Assembly (NCBI GenBank): GCA_024867545.1
Contig: JANFNE010000052.1
Coordinates: 124,001 to 188,000 of the forward strand
Source of the DNA: Phytopythium helicoides
Lineage: Eukaryota; Oomycota; Peronosporomycetes; Pythiales; Pythiaceae
Length of the DNA: 64,000 bases
Direction: 5' to 3'
The stretch's first letter is position 1. The number at the start of each line of letters is the position of its first letter. The position numbers and the translations under genes are program-made. The notes beneath the pieces are model-generated. The model made no database searches, was not told the origin of the DNA, and saw nothing but the letters and a program-made list of their open reading frames with translations. Positions 41,436-52,550 of this stretch are shown one piece after another.

Positions 41436-42593
41436 ATGACGGGCGCCGAGCTGCTGGTGGACGCGCCGCGCATGCAGCGCGACTTGCAGCGCGCGCGGGC
41501 CGAGAACGCGCGGCTTCGGGCGGCTCTGGCTCGTCTCAGCGCTTCGGGCGACGCGGAGGCGGCGGATGGCGCGCAGCAGTCGAGCGACGAGGACGAGGAA
41601 AGCGGCGGCGGCGGGAAAAAGTCGAGGAAGAAGGCGAGCGGAAGACCTGAGCGAGCGCTGCAGGACGACGAGGAGGACGACGAGGAGGAGTTCGTGGCGG
41701 TCAGGGCCGGTGGGCAGCCGAGCGGCGAGCGGTCCAAGGCGCTGGAGCTCAAGAACGCGGAGGAGCGCATCGCACTGCTGGAGCGGCGGCTGCTGGACGC
41801 CGAGGAGACCATGTGCCACCTCAAGGCCGAGAAGCTGGCGGCGCTGCGCGACTGCGAGCGGCTGCAGCGCGCGCTTGAGGCTGCGGCGCACAACGGCAGC
41901 GTCGCATCGGATCTGGAGAGCGACGATGGGGGCGACCAAGCGACAGCCATGAGGAGACTCGTGCTGGAGCTCGAGGCCAAGCTGTCGGACGCGGAGAAGG
42001 ATCGCGCATTTGAGCAGGAGCAGCACATGGCAGTCATTCGAGAGCAGGAGGAGGAGATCCGTACGCTCATGGCGGCAGCAGAGGAGAAGGACCTGGAGCT
42101 GGCGTCGCTCCGGGAAAAGTACCTTGACGCTGTCCAGGAGATCCAGCTCGCCGCAGACATGGGTGCGATCGATGCGTCTGTAGCATCCAGCATCAAGCAG
42201 CAGCCAGACTACGAGGAAGAGCAAGAAGAGCCCATTGCTAGCGCCGAGATTCTGGACTGGCGAGAAGAGCTCGTGCGGCACCCGACACCGCATTTTGACC
42301 TCGACTCGCCAGAGGTTCAGTACCTACTGCACACGTGGACGGGCAACGTCAAAAAGCTGCACTACCTACGACTGTGGTTCTCTCGAGTCGCAACCACGCG
42401 CGGTCCACTTCCCGAGGACTTTCCACTTGGCATTGAGCTCCCGCGCTTGACACCCGAGGTGCGCGACGGGTTCCTGACGCTTGTGGTCCCGCTGCTGCGT
42501 CGACAGACTGAGCGCGAAATCCAAGTGCACTCGCGTCGGTACAACGACCCGCTTCACTCCGACTTGCGCATTCGAGTTGTGCCACGACGCTAA
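41436..42593 (+). CDS. Coiled-coil protein with conserved-looking C-terminal domain
   Basis: 385 residues, no intron. Residues 1-35 are a basic helix, ~40-90 an acidic/Ser low-complexity region (SSDEDEESGGGGKKSRKK), and ~95-260 a long coiled coil (EERIALLERRLLDAEETMCH and following heptads). About 285-385 form a compact domain with LDSPEVQYLLHTWTGNVKK, LRLWFSRVA and LTLVVPLLRRQ. I do not recognise the C-terminal domain; the layout resembles tethering or centrosomal coiled-coil proteins, but no function is assigned. Confidence 0.65.
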   Translation: MTGAELLVDAPRMQRDLQRARAENARLRAALARLSASGDAEAADGAQQSSDEDEESGGGGKKSRKKASGRPERALQDDEEDDEEEFVAVRAGGQPSGERSKALELKNAEERIALLERRLLDAEETMCHLKAEKLAALRDCERLQRALEAAAHNGSVASDLESDDGGDQATAMRRLVLELEAKLSDAEKDRAFEQEQHMAVIREQEEEIRTLMAAAEEKDLELASLREKYLDAVQEIQLAADMGAIDASVASSIKQQPDYEEEQEEPIASAEILDWREELVRHPTPHFDLDSPEVQYLLHTWTGNVKKLHYLRLWFSRVATTRGPLPEDFPLGIELPRLTPEVRDGFLTLVVPLLRRQTEREIQVHSRRYNDPLHSDLRIRVVPRR

Positions 42594-42650
42594 GCATGAA
42601 AAGACACTGTATTCTGTACTTACGAAACACCAGTATGCTTATGCCCTAGA

Positions 42651-44438
42651 TTAGGAGTGGCTCGTGTAGATGGCTATCGTGCTGGATTTTAGGCTATGGT
42701 GAAATCCGTGGCTAGATCCTCTGCGTCGAGTCGAAGAAAACAACGAGCTGCTTGATTTCATAAAAGACCTTTTAGATGTTGAAGGTATCCCGCTTTGTAT
42801 GAACAACGCCATCGTTTGAGATAGCTCGCGAGCGATAACAGCGTCTAATGAGCAATCATCATCGTAGCCATCACTGGGGGCATAGCAATGGAGCGCATTG
42901 ATCGAGTCTCTAGCACTTTTATCAGGAAAGGGAATATGCGTCGGCGCCAGCCGCGCACGAATCACAGCTGGTGTTCGTCCTTGTGCACCCGAACGCGGGC
43001 GAAAGGCGTTTTCCAGCAGCTTTCTTAGTTTTGGAGAGATTCCAGCCGATGACACAGTGAGGTGCTGGATAATTAAAAGTACTGCCAAATGAACTTGGAC
43101 GCTCTGGACGCTTCGTTTTGTTTGGTAGCTGGTTGTTGATGGCATCATGCTCTCGATAATCGTGGCAAAGACCGGTACAAGTACCATCATCGAAGCTCCA
43201 TTAGCATTCAGTAAGGCGGCTCCATCTGATCGCTCACTCCACAGATGAAGAAGCCGCAGAAGTTGCAGAAGAATGGCTTGAACATCTTCGGAATCTCCAC
43301 TGACAACTCTCGAATGGAAGATTGCGACGATTCCGCTCAAAGAGTTCAGCACTACCTTGTCACGTAGCATTATCGTCAAAATCGAAAGGCACGCAGAGTC
43401 ATCGCAAGCGTGAGGAAGAGCGAATATATGCGCCATTATCGTTAGGTACAGCATTAACGCACACCGATGACGGCGGGGATACGGATGCATAGAGTCGATC
43501 TTTGCGCGATCCCAGTGTTCGACAGCAATTGATTGGTACCATGGGGCAGAGCCTGGAGTTTTGAACATCAGCGTGAGCGTCTCCGAGGGCGAAAGGAGGT
43601 GAACGAGTGATCGACACACTAAAAGCCATGTTAGCATAGGATCCTCAACCTCCGCTACCAGTGTAGTTGACTCTTTGAAACTGTGCTAGATTCACAAGCA
43701 TGCTCCGAAGATTTGCCTGGCATACTTTCTCACGAGGTTCAGCATCAAACTGCCTGATGGACCTGTAGGACATGATAAGATTGTTGCAAGAAGGCGCATG
43801 CCCACGACTACAATATCTACGTCAAATTTTGATCTGGATAGAGCTCGTCGTGCCGCTGACAGTATCACCTGACTCTCCCATATCGCTCTATCAGCTGCAG
43901 TAATTCTTCAACAAGAAGCTCGCTGATCGAAATCTTCAACGGGTCCAATGTTTTCACAAATTCCATGATGTTCAATTCACAGTTGTGAAGCATTGCAGTG
44001 GTTGCTCGGAGCGATCCCAACAAAATTCGACGAGATAAAGGGTGCTGTCGACGCATAGTTGTGAGCTCCGTCCATAACCGAAGCCTACCTACCTCCCTCT
44101 GAAAACGGCGAGATGCCAAGCATGCATTCTCGACAACACAGCATACTGCGCACTGGATTTCTACTTGTCCTTGGAACTCGTGTGTGATGAGTCGGAAGCG
44201 CTCTACATGCTCAACCGCAGCAAGATCCACCGCCTTGAGATTGTACTCATCTCTTTGTCTCCGATCATCCAGTGCGGCTGCGATTCGTTCAGGTGTCATT
44301 TCAACAAGAGCTGACAAAATCTGCTGCGGGTTATGGCCTCCTAACGCCTCAAGAGCGTTTTTGATCTCAACAGATACCAAGGGTGACGATCTTCTAGCTA
44401 GCTCTCTCCTCCGTAGTTCGAGGTCCTCACTCTTGCTT
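42651..44438 (-). CDS. Helical (ARM/HEAT-like) repeat protein, one frame switch
   Basis: The probable start is 44438 (MASKSEDLELRRREL), with an upstream ATG at 44500. Exon 1 runs to 43869; a 106-nt GT-AG intron (43868-43763) leads to exon 2, read as RSIRQFDAEPREKVCQ. Near 43655-43662 the coding sense moves by one base, after which VAEVEDPMLTWLLVCRS continues to 42651. A one-base assembly error or a recent frameshift are both possible. The joined protein is ~550 residues, almost all alpha-helical, with leucine-rich amphipathic helices suggestive of ARM/HEAT folds (for example VQAILLQLLRLLHLWSER). The C-terminus is basic and Ser-rich. Family not recognised. It is divergent from CDC14 across ~110 bp. 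Confidence 0.55.
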
Positions 44439-44549
44439 GCCATCGTGCTTAGGAGCTTCCTTCGATGACTAATTTTACCTGGATAATCTAGAGTGCTCAC
44501 GTTCTCGAAGCCGTTTCCTGGTTAACCTGCTTGCCGCTCATTCCAGAAA

Positions 44550-46012
44550 ATGGCACCAAGAGTGCTCAGGAGCCATGAAGCGACTCGTGTTGAGCACCTG
44601 CTCGTCGACCGCGTACCTATTCTTCCTGGACGCCTCGACTTCGCGCTACTCCCAGCTGCTTCGGCTCCATCGTCAATCGACAATGAGGAAACTGCCGAAA
44701 CGGATAGTAGCAACGAGCTCGTATGCTTTGATGAGGACTTGGTCTACTCGCGCTTCTTTGCCGACTTTGGGCCGCTCAATCTAGGGCAGACAATGCGATT
44801 TGTCCGCGACATTGACGCTCGAATTTCTCGCGTCTCCCACTCTGGCACGGGAGTCGTCGTTGTGTTTACAAGTGACCACCCGCATCGTCGTGCGAATTGC
44901 ATGACTCTAATTGCATTGTATCTCGTCATCTCGCATGGCATCAGTCCAGTCGGAGCGCTTTTGCCGTTCCGGACACTCAGCCCACCGTACGGCTTCCGCG
45001 ACGCTGCACTCGGCGTGTGCACTTTCCAACTGTCTTTACTCGACTGTGTTCGTGCAGTGCACAAGGTCTGGTTAGTGCTGCATTCATGTGGTTTGAGAGC
45101 ACGTTGTCAGCCAGCTCACCATGACTGACTGTGGGTAACTAGCACAGGCTATGACAACCCGCGTATGGACTCCTAACACTTTCAACGTCGAAGAGTTCGA
45201 GCGACTGGCGAGGCTGGAGACTGGTGACATGACGTGGATTATCCCTGGTAAGCTGCTCGCATTTCGTGGACCTCGCCTCGAACGTGAACGCGCTTATTGC
45301 AACGGCGACCCTGAGCCCATCGAGACCATGCTGGCTCATGAGTACGCCAGGGCACTCTCCGAATTAGGCATTTCATGTGTCGTGCGCTTCAATGAGCCCG
45401 CTTCCTACGATCGCAAAGCTTTTATCCATGCTGGACTTCGACATGTAAGCTCAAAGCATTCAATCACCGTATTGCTAGTGAATGGTGGAGTGATGGAGAG
45501 AGCTGACGCAGGTGGAGCTTGAGTATCCAGACGGCGGCGTCCCGAGCGATGCCATCCTCCTACAGTTTCTACGGATTTGTGAACGAGAAATAGCTAGTGG
45601 CGGTGCCGTGGCTGCCCATTGCGCCGCTGGACTGGGACGAACAGGAACTCACGCAGCCGCGTGGCTCATGCGGTCAGCGGGGTTTTCAGCTCGCGAGGCC
45701 ATCGCATGGTGTCGCATTTGCCGCCCCGGCAGCGTCGTCGGTCCTCAGCAGCACTTTTTGGTGGCCAAAGAGCCCTTGATAACATGCAAGGCAACGGATG
45801 AGGTGCGAGTGAAGGCTGAGCGGCGACCAGCAAGCGACCAGGAGCGCCAGCGAGCCGACAAGGGTAGGGAAAGCGATCGACTACGGCCAGTGGTGGTGTG
45901 CAAGCCGCAATTGAAGCCTCCTCCAGTCCGGACGAAGTCGTCGACTCTGCCAACGTGGTCTTCAACGCCAACGCGTTCTACCAGTTGCAGTGGCGGTCGG
46001 CCACATCGCTAA
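44550..46012 (+). CDS. CDC14: CDC14 dual-specificity phosphatase (3 exons)
   Basis: Exons 44550-45065, 45148-45444 and 45512-46012, with introns of 82 and 67 nt, give 437 residues in one continuous frame. The N-terminal non-catalytic phosphatase-like domain contains YSRFFADFGPLNLGQTMRF. It is followed by the CDC14-specific block FNVEEFERLARLETGDMTWI and IPGKLLAFRGP. The catalytic loop is HCAAGLGRTGT (Cys308, Arg314), then EAIAWCRICRPGSVVGPQQH. The usual family loop is HCKAGLGRTG, so Lys is replaced by Ala here. CDC14 reverses CDK phosphorylation, and in oomycetes it is known for a role in sporulation and basal-body/nuclear association. The basic Ser/Pro-rich tail may hold localisation signals. 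Confidence 0.93.
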
Positions 46013-46456
46013 GAACCTAAGACAACGAGAACACCAATGTTTTCCCGAAAACAGGAAAAAAGTTTTTCATTGTTGTTGCTTGACTCTGTGGACATGGGGG
46101 TCCTTCCAAATGGGGCAATAGATCAAAATAATAACTAAACGAGCCGGCGGCCGCATTCCAGCCACTCCGCCTCGCTCGCTGCCATCTCCAGGCAGGTCAT
46201 TCCCATTGAGACCAAGGCTCCGAAGACGAGCGACGAACAAAGGCGGGCAGCCAGGCAGCAGCGGATTCCACACACTCTCAACACTCACACCAGGCTCGGC
46301 GTCCACATACGCATTCGTGTCCTTCCCGCAGCAACTGCTCCCCTTCCCAACACTCTCTCGTCACATCTTCGTCATCTTCTTCTTTTGCTTCAACAGAGAC
46401 GGGTCGGAGACCAGCAGCGCGCGCATCGTAACTCGCTCGTTACCGGTGAGGGTGAC
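46013..46456. other. Convergent intergenic region
   Basis: 3' regions of CDC14 and the C2-domain gene. No gene is seen. Confidence 0.45.
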
Positions 46457-47548
46457 CTACCGTCGGCTCCCCACCTTACGCCCGTATTTTGGACCGACGA
46501 TTGGCAGGTAGCTGGCGACGTAGAAGCTGGCGTCGCGCACCTTGCCGTAGGTCGACGACGACACGTTGACCACCTGCGTGGTCGTGTAGTCGGCGACGCT
46601 CGACACCGTGCCGATGACGCTGGACGTCGCGGCCGATACCTTGGCCGTCGTGTAGTCCTTGGCCTGGACCGCACCCGAGTACGTCGTGCTAGCGACGCTC
46701 GAGACCTTGGCGGTCGTGGCCGAGGCCAGGCCAGATGCCGTCTCGACAGCCTGGTCCTTCTTCTTAAGGGCGTACTGCTGGCCCTCAAAAAGCTTGGTGA
46801 GCACGGTCGAGATGGTCGCGTCGACCGTGTTGTCGACCGTGTCAAGCACGGGGATGAGCATGCTGGCGTCCACATCGTGCAGCGTCTTGCCCGTCACCTT
46901 GGTGAGCACCAGGTTGGCCGTGTTCTCGTAGAAGCGGGCGAACGGCGCCACCACACGGAAGCTCGTCGTGTAGTTGTACACGTTCTTGCTCGTGTCGTAG
47001 TAGTAGGAGACGCGCGTGAACCAGGGGCGGTGCGTCGTGGTGGTCGAGAGCGTGCTCACACTGGTGACAGCCACGGCGCCAGCGTTCGAGGCCGGCGTGG
47101 TGCCCGTCCAGGAGCCGCTGAAGAAGAGCAGCACCGTGTTGGGCGCCGACTTGGGGCCGAAGGTGAACGTCATCTTGCGCTCCGTGACGCCCTTGAAAAA
47201 GTCCGAGAGCTTGATCTTGGCCGAGACCAGCGCCTTCTTCTTGCCCTCCTGGTGCACTTCGATCGTCACCTGCTCGTTCTCGTCCGCGTTCTTGACGGCG
47301 AACTCGAGCGTCTGGTCCACCGCCTCGTGGTGGGCCTTGTACTTGGTGCGGCGGTCCTCGCCCGCCACTGCCAGCTTGACAGCATAGTTGTTGTCGTTCA
47401 GGTCATTGTCCACGAAGGACGCCTCCAGCCGGTGGACTGCCATCATCATCAACAAGCCACATCGTCAGCCTCCGCTCTCCTCTCGCCTGCGCAAATTGCA
47501 AGTTTTATCGCTCGCACCCTTGATCGCCAGTGTCCCCGACACCGACAT
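46457..47548 (-). CDS. C2-domain protein with perilipin-like C-terminal tail (2 exons)
   Basis: A 31-nt first exon (47548-47518, MSVSGTLAIK) splices over an 81-nt intron to 47436-46457, giving 336 residues. The splice restores the first C2 strand (GTLAIKVHRLEASFVDNDL, NDNNYAVKLAVAGEDRR). Residues ~1-115 form a C2-like beta-sandwich without an obvious full set of Ca-binding aspartates. After a Thr/Ser linker, ~140-336 hold amphipathic repeats (NTVDATISTVLTKLF, then Ala/Thr/Val/Ser 11-mer-like repeats) and the tail FYVASYLPIVGPKYG. These resemble perilipin-type lipid-droplet coat segments. I infer a lipid-droplet or membrane-associated protein; the family is uncertain. Confidence 0.7.
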
Positions 47549-50114
47549 CTTGCCCACAACCGGTTGACGACTTCTTCCTTGGGTGGCCAAATCGGAAATG
47601 AGCCTCTGTCGTCTGGGGCCGGCGGCGACCAGCGACGAACAAGAGAGCTCTTCAACGGGTGCATCCACGCCAAAAAGTATCTTGAAGTTTGTATACTCGC
47701 TGCCCTTTCTTGCCGGCCTGTTCTTTGCAGATTTTGCCGCCAAGCACTTGGCGTTTGTATGCTATGACGTGCGATATACTGAAACCAAGTATAAAGATCC
47801 CGTTAGAGGCAGTGCAGCGCGGAAACGCAAGCCACTTGGGATTTGTATACTGAGCGAGCCAAACAGCGCGCCAGCAGCCCCGCATCACGAGGCCAGGTGG
47901 GGGAAACGGCGCGAGGTTTTTTTTAGTTCCTGCAGTATCGTCGAGGGGGTGGCATACTGAAAGGCCTAAGGAACCTTCATAAAACCTCATGGCTGCCTCG
48001 GTCTATGCACAAGTGACAGGCACCGTGAGAACAAGATCCGCGACGCCGTTTCGACATGCAGAGGTGACGTCGCCCGCGTCACTCACGCACGTCGTCAAAC
48101 GGGGGCCAGTTTCCTTCTCGCCTCGCGTATCTTTATCTTGGTGTTTGTATACCGTCGATTCCGGACTAAGATCGACAAGCGTCCAGATCTGCCAGTTTTT
48201 TTTCAAATCACTTGGTTTCACTATGGTCCACGAATCCGCAGTCCAAAACTCAGATTTTCCGCCTGCGAAACTGCCAAGAAACCACCAGCTACACATACAA
48301 AGATCGCCACAAAAGATCGCCACCTCATGGCTCGCCACCTCCCATCGGAAAGGATCCGCGCGTTCTGCGAAGCCTTGGGCTCACTTGATGACTCGGTGGC
48401 AATATTTGGCGCCCTCCGTGGCTCGCCGTGCAGCAGGCTGCAGCTTCCTGCAACCGCAAAAGGCTGGCGAAATGTGGAGCAGCGGGAGCCAGGGAAGCGC
48501 AGCCGCTCCGCAGATGGGCGGAAGCCGTGGGCGGACCAGCGGCTGAAGCTGCGCCCGGCGCTCGCCACGCGACTGGTGCTTTACATGCGACTTCCGTGTT
48601 CCTAGCGTGGCGCCGGGCGTGGCACCGGCTGCATCAGCGCGCGAACAGCGGCGGGTCGAGGCACCTGCGGGGCGCTCACGGCTCCAGGCAGACGTCACCA
48701 GCGCAGTTCGCGACACCAGTCGCTGGGGACGAGTATGCAATGCGAGCTCCAGCAGGAATCCGAGTCCGGACGGTGCGAAACGCTGAAGGAATGAGGCGGG
48801 AAGGAGCCGCCTTCTCGCTAGACGAAGCCGCGCCAGGGAGGACATGCAAGGCAGGCAGCTTTCGAAACCGTCCGCGCCTAAAAAATTCAGTGAGCTTCTC
48901 ACCTCGGGTCTCATCTTCCGGCGGAATGGAACCGAGGCGAATATTTTGGAGCTGCATTGGCGCGGCACCTGACGAGGATGCCCGCGGCGGGCCAACTCTC
49001 AGGGCGGACGGCGAGCACGTTGACGCCGGCGACACACGCACCAGCTTTGCCTTCGGTCGAGTCGACAGCGTGCGATGAATACTCCCGTGCTGGGCTGTAG
49101 TGTTGCACACTGCCTTCGATTGGTGGTTGGCGGGCTTGACAACCATCCTGCGCTTGCGAATCAACGACCTGGAGAGTATGCAACGCTGCACCACGCACGC
49201 GCTAGTGTCCCGCTCGAGGTGACGAAGTTGTCGACGGATGTGCATAGATCTCTGGATACGAGACCCACCGGTGTTCGAGCTTCAGCCGGCAGAGGAAATG
49301 GCAATGACATTGCCATCCTCCACGGGAAAATCAAAGCCACGCAGTCGTGTCATTCCAACTAGCGAGAATCCCGGCGGCGCGATCCATGAGGGGAGCACTG
49401 CCTACAATATGACGCCAAAGCCTCCCTCGGCACGTTGGTCAAGCGCTAGCATTCCTTCCACCCAGAGTCTTGCATGTCTGTATCGCCCACGTCGGACTCG
49501 CGGCCGCCAACCACGAGCGATCCGGTGCACCGTGGCAGAGAGGGATCCCTCATGAGTGTCGAACGCCTCGGGCTCTTTTTGTAGCCAGCCATGTAGTTGA
49601 CGCGCATGCATCAGCGAATGGCCAGCGTTGAGTCATCGCACAAAGGCTTGGCATACATATCTCCCGATCCCAGAGGGAAATGAGACGACCGAGAAGCACG
49701 ACAGGGTGGCAGGTAGGGGCGAGGGCGATGAAAGCGCAACTTGGTTGCGCGAGCGCCACTGCAGAGGCTGCCTGGAAGCTCCGCTGGAATAAACTTCACA
49801 ACATTCTTCTCTCTGCCAATTCCCCTTGTTTTCGCCTGACCGAAATCGTTTCACCATCGCGCATGATTGTTGATGCTCACGCTCACCTTGGCAAAGCTAT
49901 CGACTGTTCTCCTGGGATCACGGCTTCAACGTAATGCGTTGGTAAGCCGCCCCTCTTGCTAGACGCATACAGGTGTTTATGCCTTGCTTTCGCATGAGCG
50001 CGATATCATTTGTCGCACTTGAAGGTATCCCTTGCCTTCTCCTTGTGCTCTCACGATCACTCTTGAGCTCACTTTCCAACAAACCAAGAATTGCTCAACC
50101 TCGCCCTCCTCACC
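47549..50114. other. 2.6-kb gene-poor stretch
   Basis: Short frames on both strands (for example 47583-47960 plus, 48428-49078 plus, 48676-49245 minus), with no recognisable domains or splice joins. Confidence 0.4.
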
Positions 50115-50993
50115 ATGGCCGTCCACTCGCTCCGCGACGACCAACTCATCAAGATTGTCTGCGCTGTACGTCGCAAGCCCGACATGACGCGCCAGGAGTT
50201 CCTGGACTACCATTTTCAGGTGCACGGCAAGTTGTCGGATGTCGGCGACGCTATTGAGCTCAAGCCGCACCGCTACCGCCAGTACCATATCTTTGATTGT
50301 GCGTTTGGCGCACCTCGACCGGTCGATGGACAGCAAGGACCACCCAACCGAAACCACGCGTGGTTCTGGCGCGACGACATCACGGAGCTCTACTTTCGAG
50401 ATGTGGGGCACGTGCAGTCGGTGTTTGGCTCTGAGCACGTGCGCCAAGTAGTCGGCCCCGACGGTCTCAACTTTTCGGACATGGGAACCAGCATTCCGTG
50501 GATCGGCCGCGAATCTCAAGAGCAAGTGGGCAATGCTGAGCAAGGAGAATCCGACGTCGTTGCGCTCTACTTCGTCTCGCTCGACGAGGGTGCTGGAGAC
50601 AACGTTGACGAGCTTGTCGCCGCGTTCCGTGAGGATGTGGAGACCCATGCGGCCAGCCAGGTGCTCCGTCTAATTGTCAACAAGGCGCCGGCGGTGCTGC
50701 CTCGGGATGCGGCCAACGAGCCGCTACTGTCATTTCCATTAGGCGACTACTTTGGTGGCAAGACCATGCCATCCTACGCGCTCTACTTCAAATTGACGCT
50801 GAAGAGCACGGCTTCATCAGCTTCGATTCGAAAGGCCCAGCATGCGTTTGAGGCTCGCGCGGCCACATTGGGGATCGATACGTCCGAGTCCATGATCGCG
50901 TTTGCAAAGGAAGGCTTTGTCCTGGACATTAACACGCCGTTCGATGGTGCGAGGCAGCCGGTCATGCCCGACCTACACCACAACACGATGTAG
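50115..50993 (+). CDS. EthD-domain protein
   Basis: The start at 50115 (MAVHSLRDDQL) gives 292 residues; an upstream ATG lies at 50091. The N-terminal ~120 residues match the EthD ferredoxin-like fold: LIKIVCAVRRKPDMTRQEF, YHFQVHGKLSD, then YRQYHIFDCAFG. A second half (~150-290) also looks like an alpha/beta dimerisation domain. EthD proteins form dimeric alpha+beta barrels and take part in degradation of small organic molecules or in polyketide-type chemistry. The substrate here is unknown. No introns or breaks. Confidence 0.75.
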   Translation: MAVHSLRDDQLIKIVCAVRRKPDMTRQEFLDYHFQVHGKLSDVGDAIELKPHRYRQYHIFDCAFGAPRPVDGQQGPPNRNHAWFWRDDITELYFRDVGHVQSVFGSEHVRQVVGPDGLNFSDMGTSIPWIGRESQEQVGNAEQGESDVVALYFVSLDEGAGDNVDELVAAFREDVETHAASQVLRLIVNKAPAVLPRDAANEPLLSFPLGDYFGGKTMPSYALYFKLTLKSTASSASIRKAQHAFEARAATLGIDTSESMIAFAKEGFVLDINTPFDGARQPVMPDLHHNTM

Positions 50994-51101
50994 GCAAGGG
51001 ATGCTGATCGGTAGCAATAGCAACGCTGTAAACACACAAATGCATCGAGCTATTGTATCGTACAGACGCCAACGTGTAAAGCTGTAACACACTAAGCCAC
51101 G

Positions 51102-51938
51102 CTAGGCACCACGAGTCAACACAGTCTGGTCCTCGCTTGTTAGGGTCTTGCGGAAAGCGTTCGCGAATGCCGAATTGCTTCGGACCCGCTTCGTTGTCTT
51201 TACAACAATTTCTTCGGCATCTACGAGCTTACCAGGCTTCGCCAACTTCAGTTCCGTTGGGGAAGTAACTCCAGCCACGAGACTGTCGATACATGACTCC
51301 ACTCCTTCACCGGTTTCCGAGCAGCAATCCAGAAATGCTGATGCGCCAATCAGCGATGCCAGGGAGTATCCTTCACTACTCGAGACGACTTCTTTTGCAT
51401 CGACAGTCAATCGATGGCTAACCAATATGAGCGTCAACGGAGAATCAGTAGTCGGGTGCTGATGGACATGCTCACGAAGCTGCGCGCACCACTGGATAAC
51501 ATCCGTAAAGCTTTGGCGGTTGGCCACATCGTACACAATGACAGCCGCTTTAGCACGGCGGAAAAAGGCGGCAGGAAGAGCTCTTTGACCAAACTTTTCT
51601 TGACCAGCAGTGTGCCACAACTCGAGCTTGATCGGAGTCTGATCGGCACTCCTCGGCACCACTCGCGACAGAAAATCGCCGCGAATAGCCAACTCGGAAC
51701 CCTCGGAGGTCACGCCCGAGACACCTGCCAGATGCAGCAAGAGCTTTGCCTTTCCTACACCGTAGCTACCCAGCACTAGCACTATAGGTGATCAAGTTGA
51801 ATGTCAGACAAAATATTGTGCTGATGAAAATCTTGGTGAGGTCTTTGACGCACCTTTGTTTCCTGGGCACAGCAGCTTTCGTTTCTTCTGCTTGTCAGCG
51901 TTTGCCATCGTGACGATAGAGATGCTGGAAGGCTGCAT
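51102..51938 (-). CDS. Degenerate Rab-like GTPase (2 exons)
   Basis: Exons 51938-51854 and 51781-51102 with a 72-nt intron give 254 residues; a start at 51908 (MANADKQKKR) is an alternative. The Ras/Rab fold is clear: KVLVLGSYGVGKAKLLLHL (P-loop), LELWHTAGQEKFGQRALP (switch II), KAAVIVYDVANRQSF. Key positions are altered. The P-loop Ser/Thr after GK is Ala40, the DTAGQ Asp is His, and the NKxD guanine-specificity motif reads VSHRLTVD. No C-terminal prenylation cysteine is present (it ends DQTVLTRGA). It is probably a pseudo-GTPase with altered or no nucleotide cycling, possibly an intraflagellar or trafficking scaffold, though that role is inferred. Confidence 0.75.
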
Positions 51939-52550
51939 GGTGTGGAGTAGGAAGTTGGTAAGACTGGTCTTCTGCACCGGAGGAGTCGAATTGCCGACTG
52001 ACACCATATTTGATCCCCACTTTCTGCCCTGCCATACAGCTCTAGCTCAACAAAATAAAAGCGAAACGGTCCATGGACCCCATCAGGCCGAAGAACTTGA
52101 CGAGCATGTGCTTGCGCCGCCTCGATGCATCGCTAGCCAGTTTGACACGAGATTTCTTCGAGGATGGAAGCTTGAACCGGCCAAGCCGCCGCCAATGGAC
52201 TGGTTCTGGATCCCAATCAGTTTTCACAACCTGCCGTTCGGGTGGCGCCCACGGCTTTGATCTCAGCGCTTGGCTATTTTTTAGCCTTGCGTTCGTTTTG
52301 GTCAAACAAATTAGAGCCGTTGACGATGAAACGAAGCTGTGAAACCCAAGCAAGTCAGTGTCATCATGGAGAAAAACTCGGTTGGCAATCAGGATGGCGG
52401 AGCCGCGTCAAAGGGATCAACTACTGTAGGTTCCACGAACGCGTTATGCAACCCTAGATGCGGCTGGTGGGTCTGGGGAAAAACATGAAAAGAAAGATTT
52501 ATTAATGCGCTGCCACGACATCATGAAAGACTGGGATCCCGAAGCGGACC
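51939..52550. other. Intergenic, no gene recognised
   Basis: Minus-strand frame 52042-52353 has some basic coding-like sequence (KLPSSKKSRVKLASD) but no recognisable homology. Not called. Confidence 0.4.

Noticed and set aside
46385..47767. 460-codon plus-strand ORF
   Set aside because: Antisense to the C2-domain gene; His/Arg/Leu/Val-rich composition typical of a GC-rich shadow frame.
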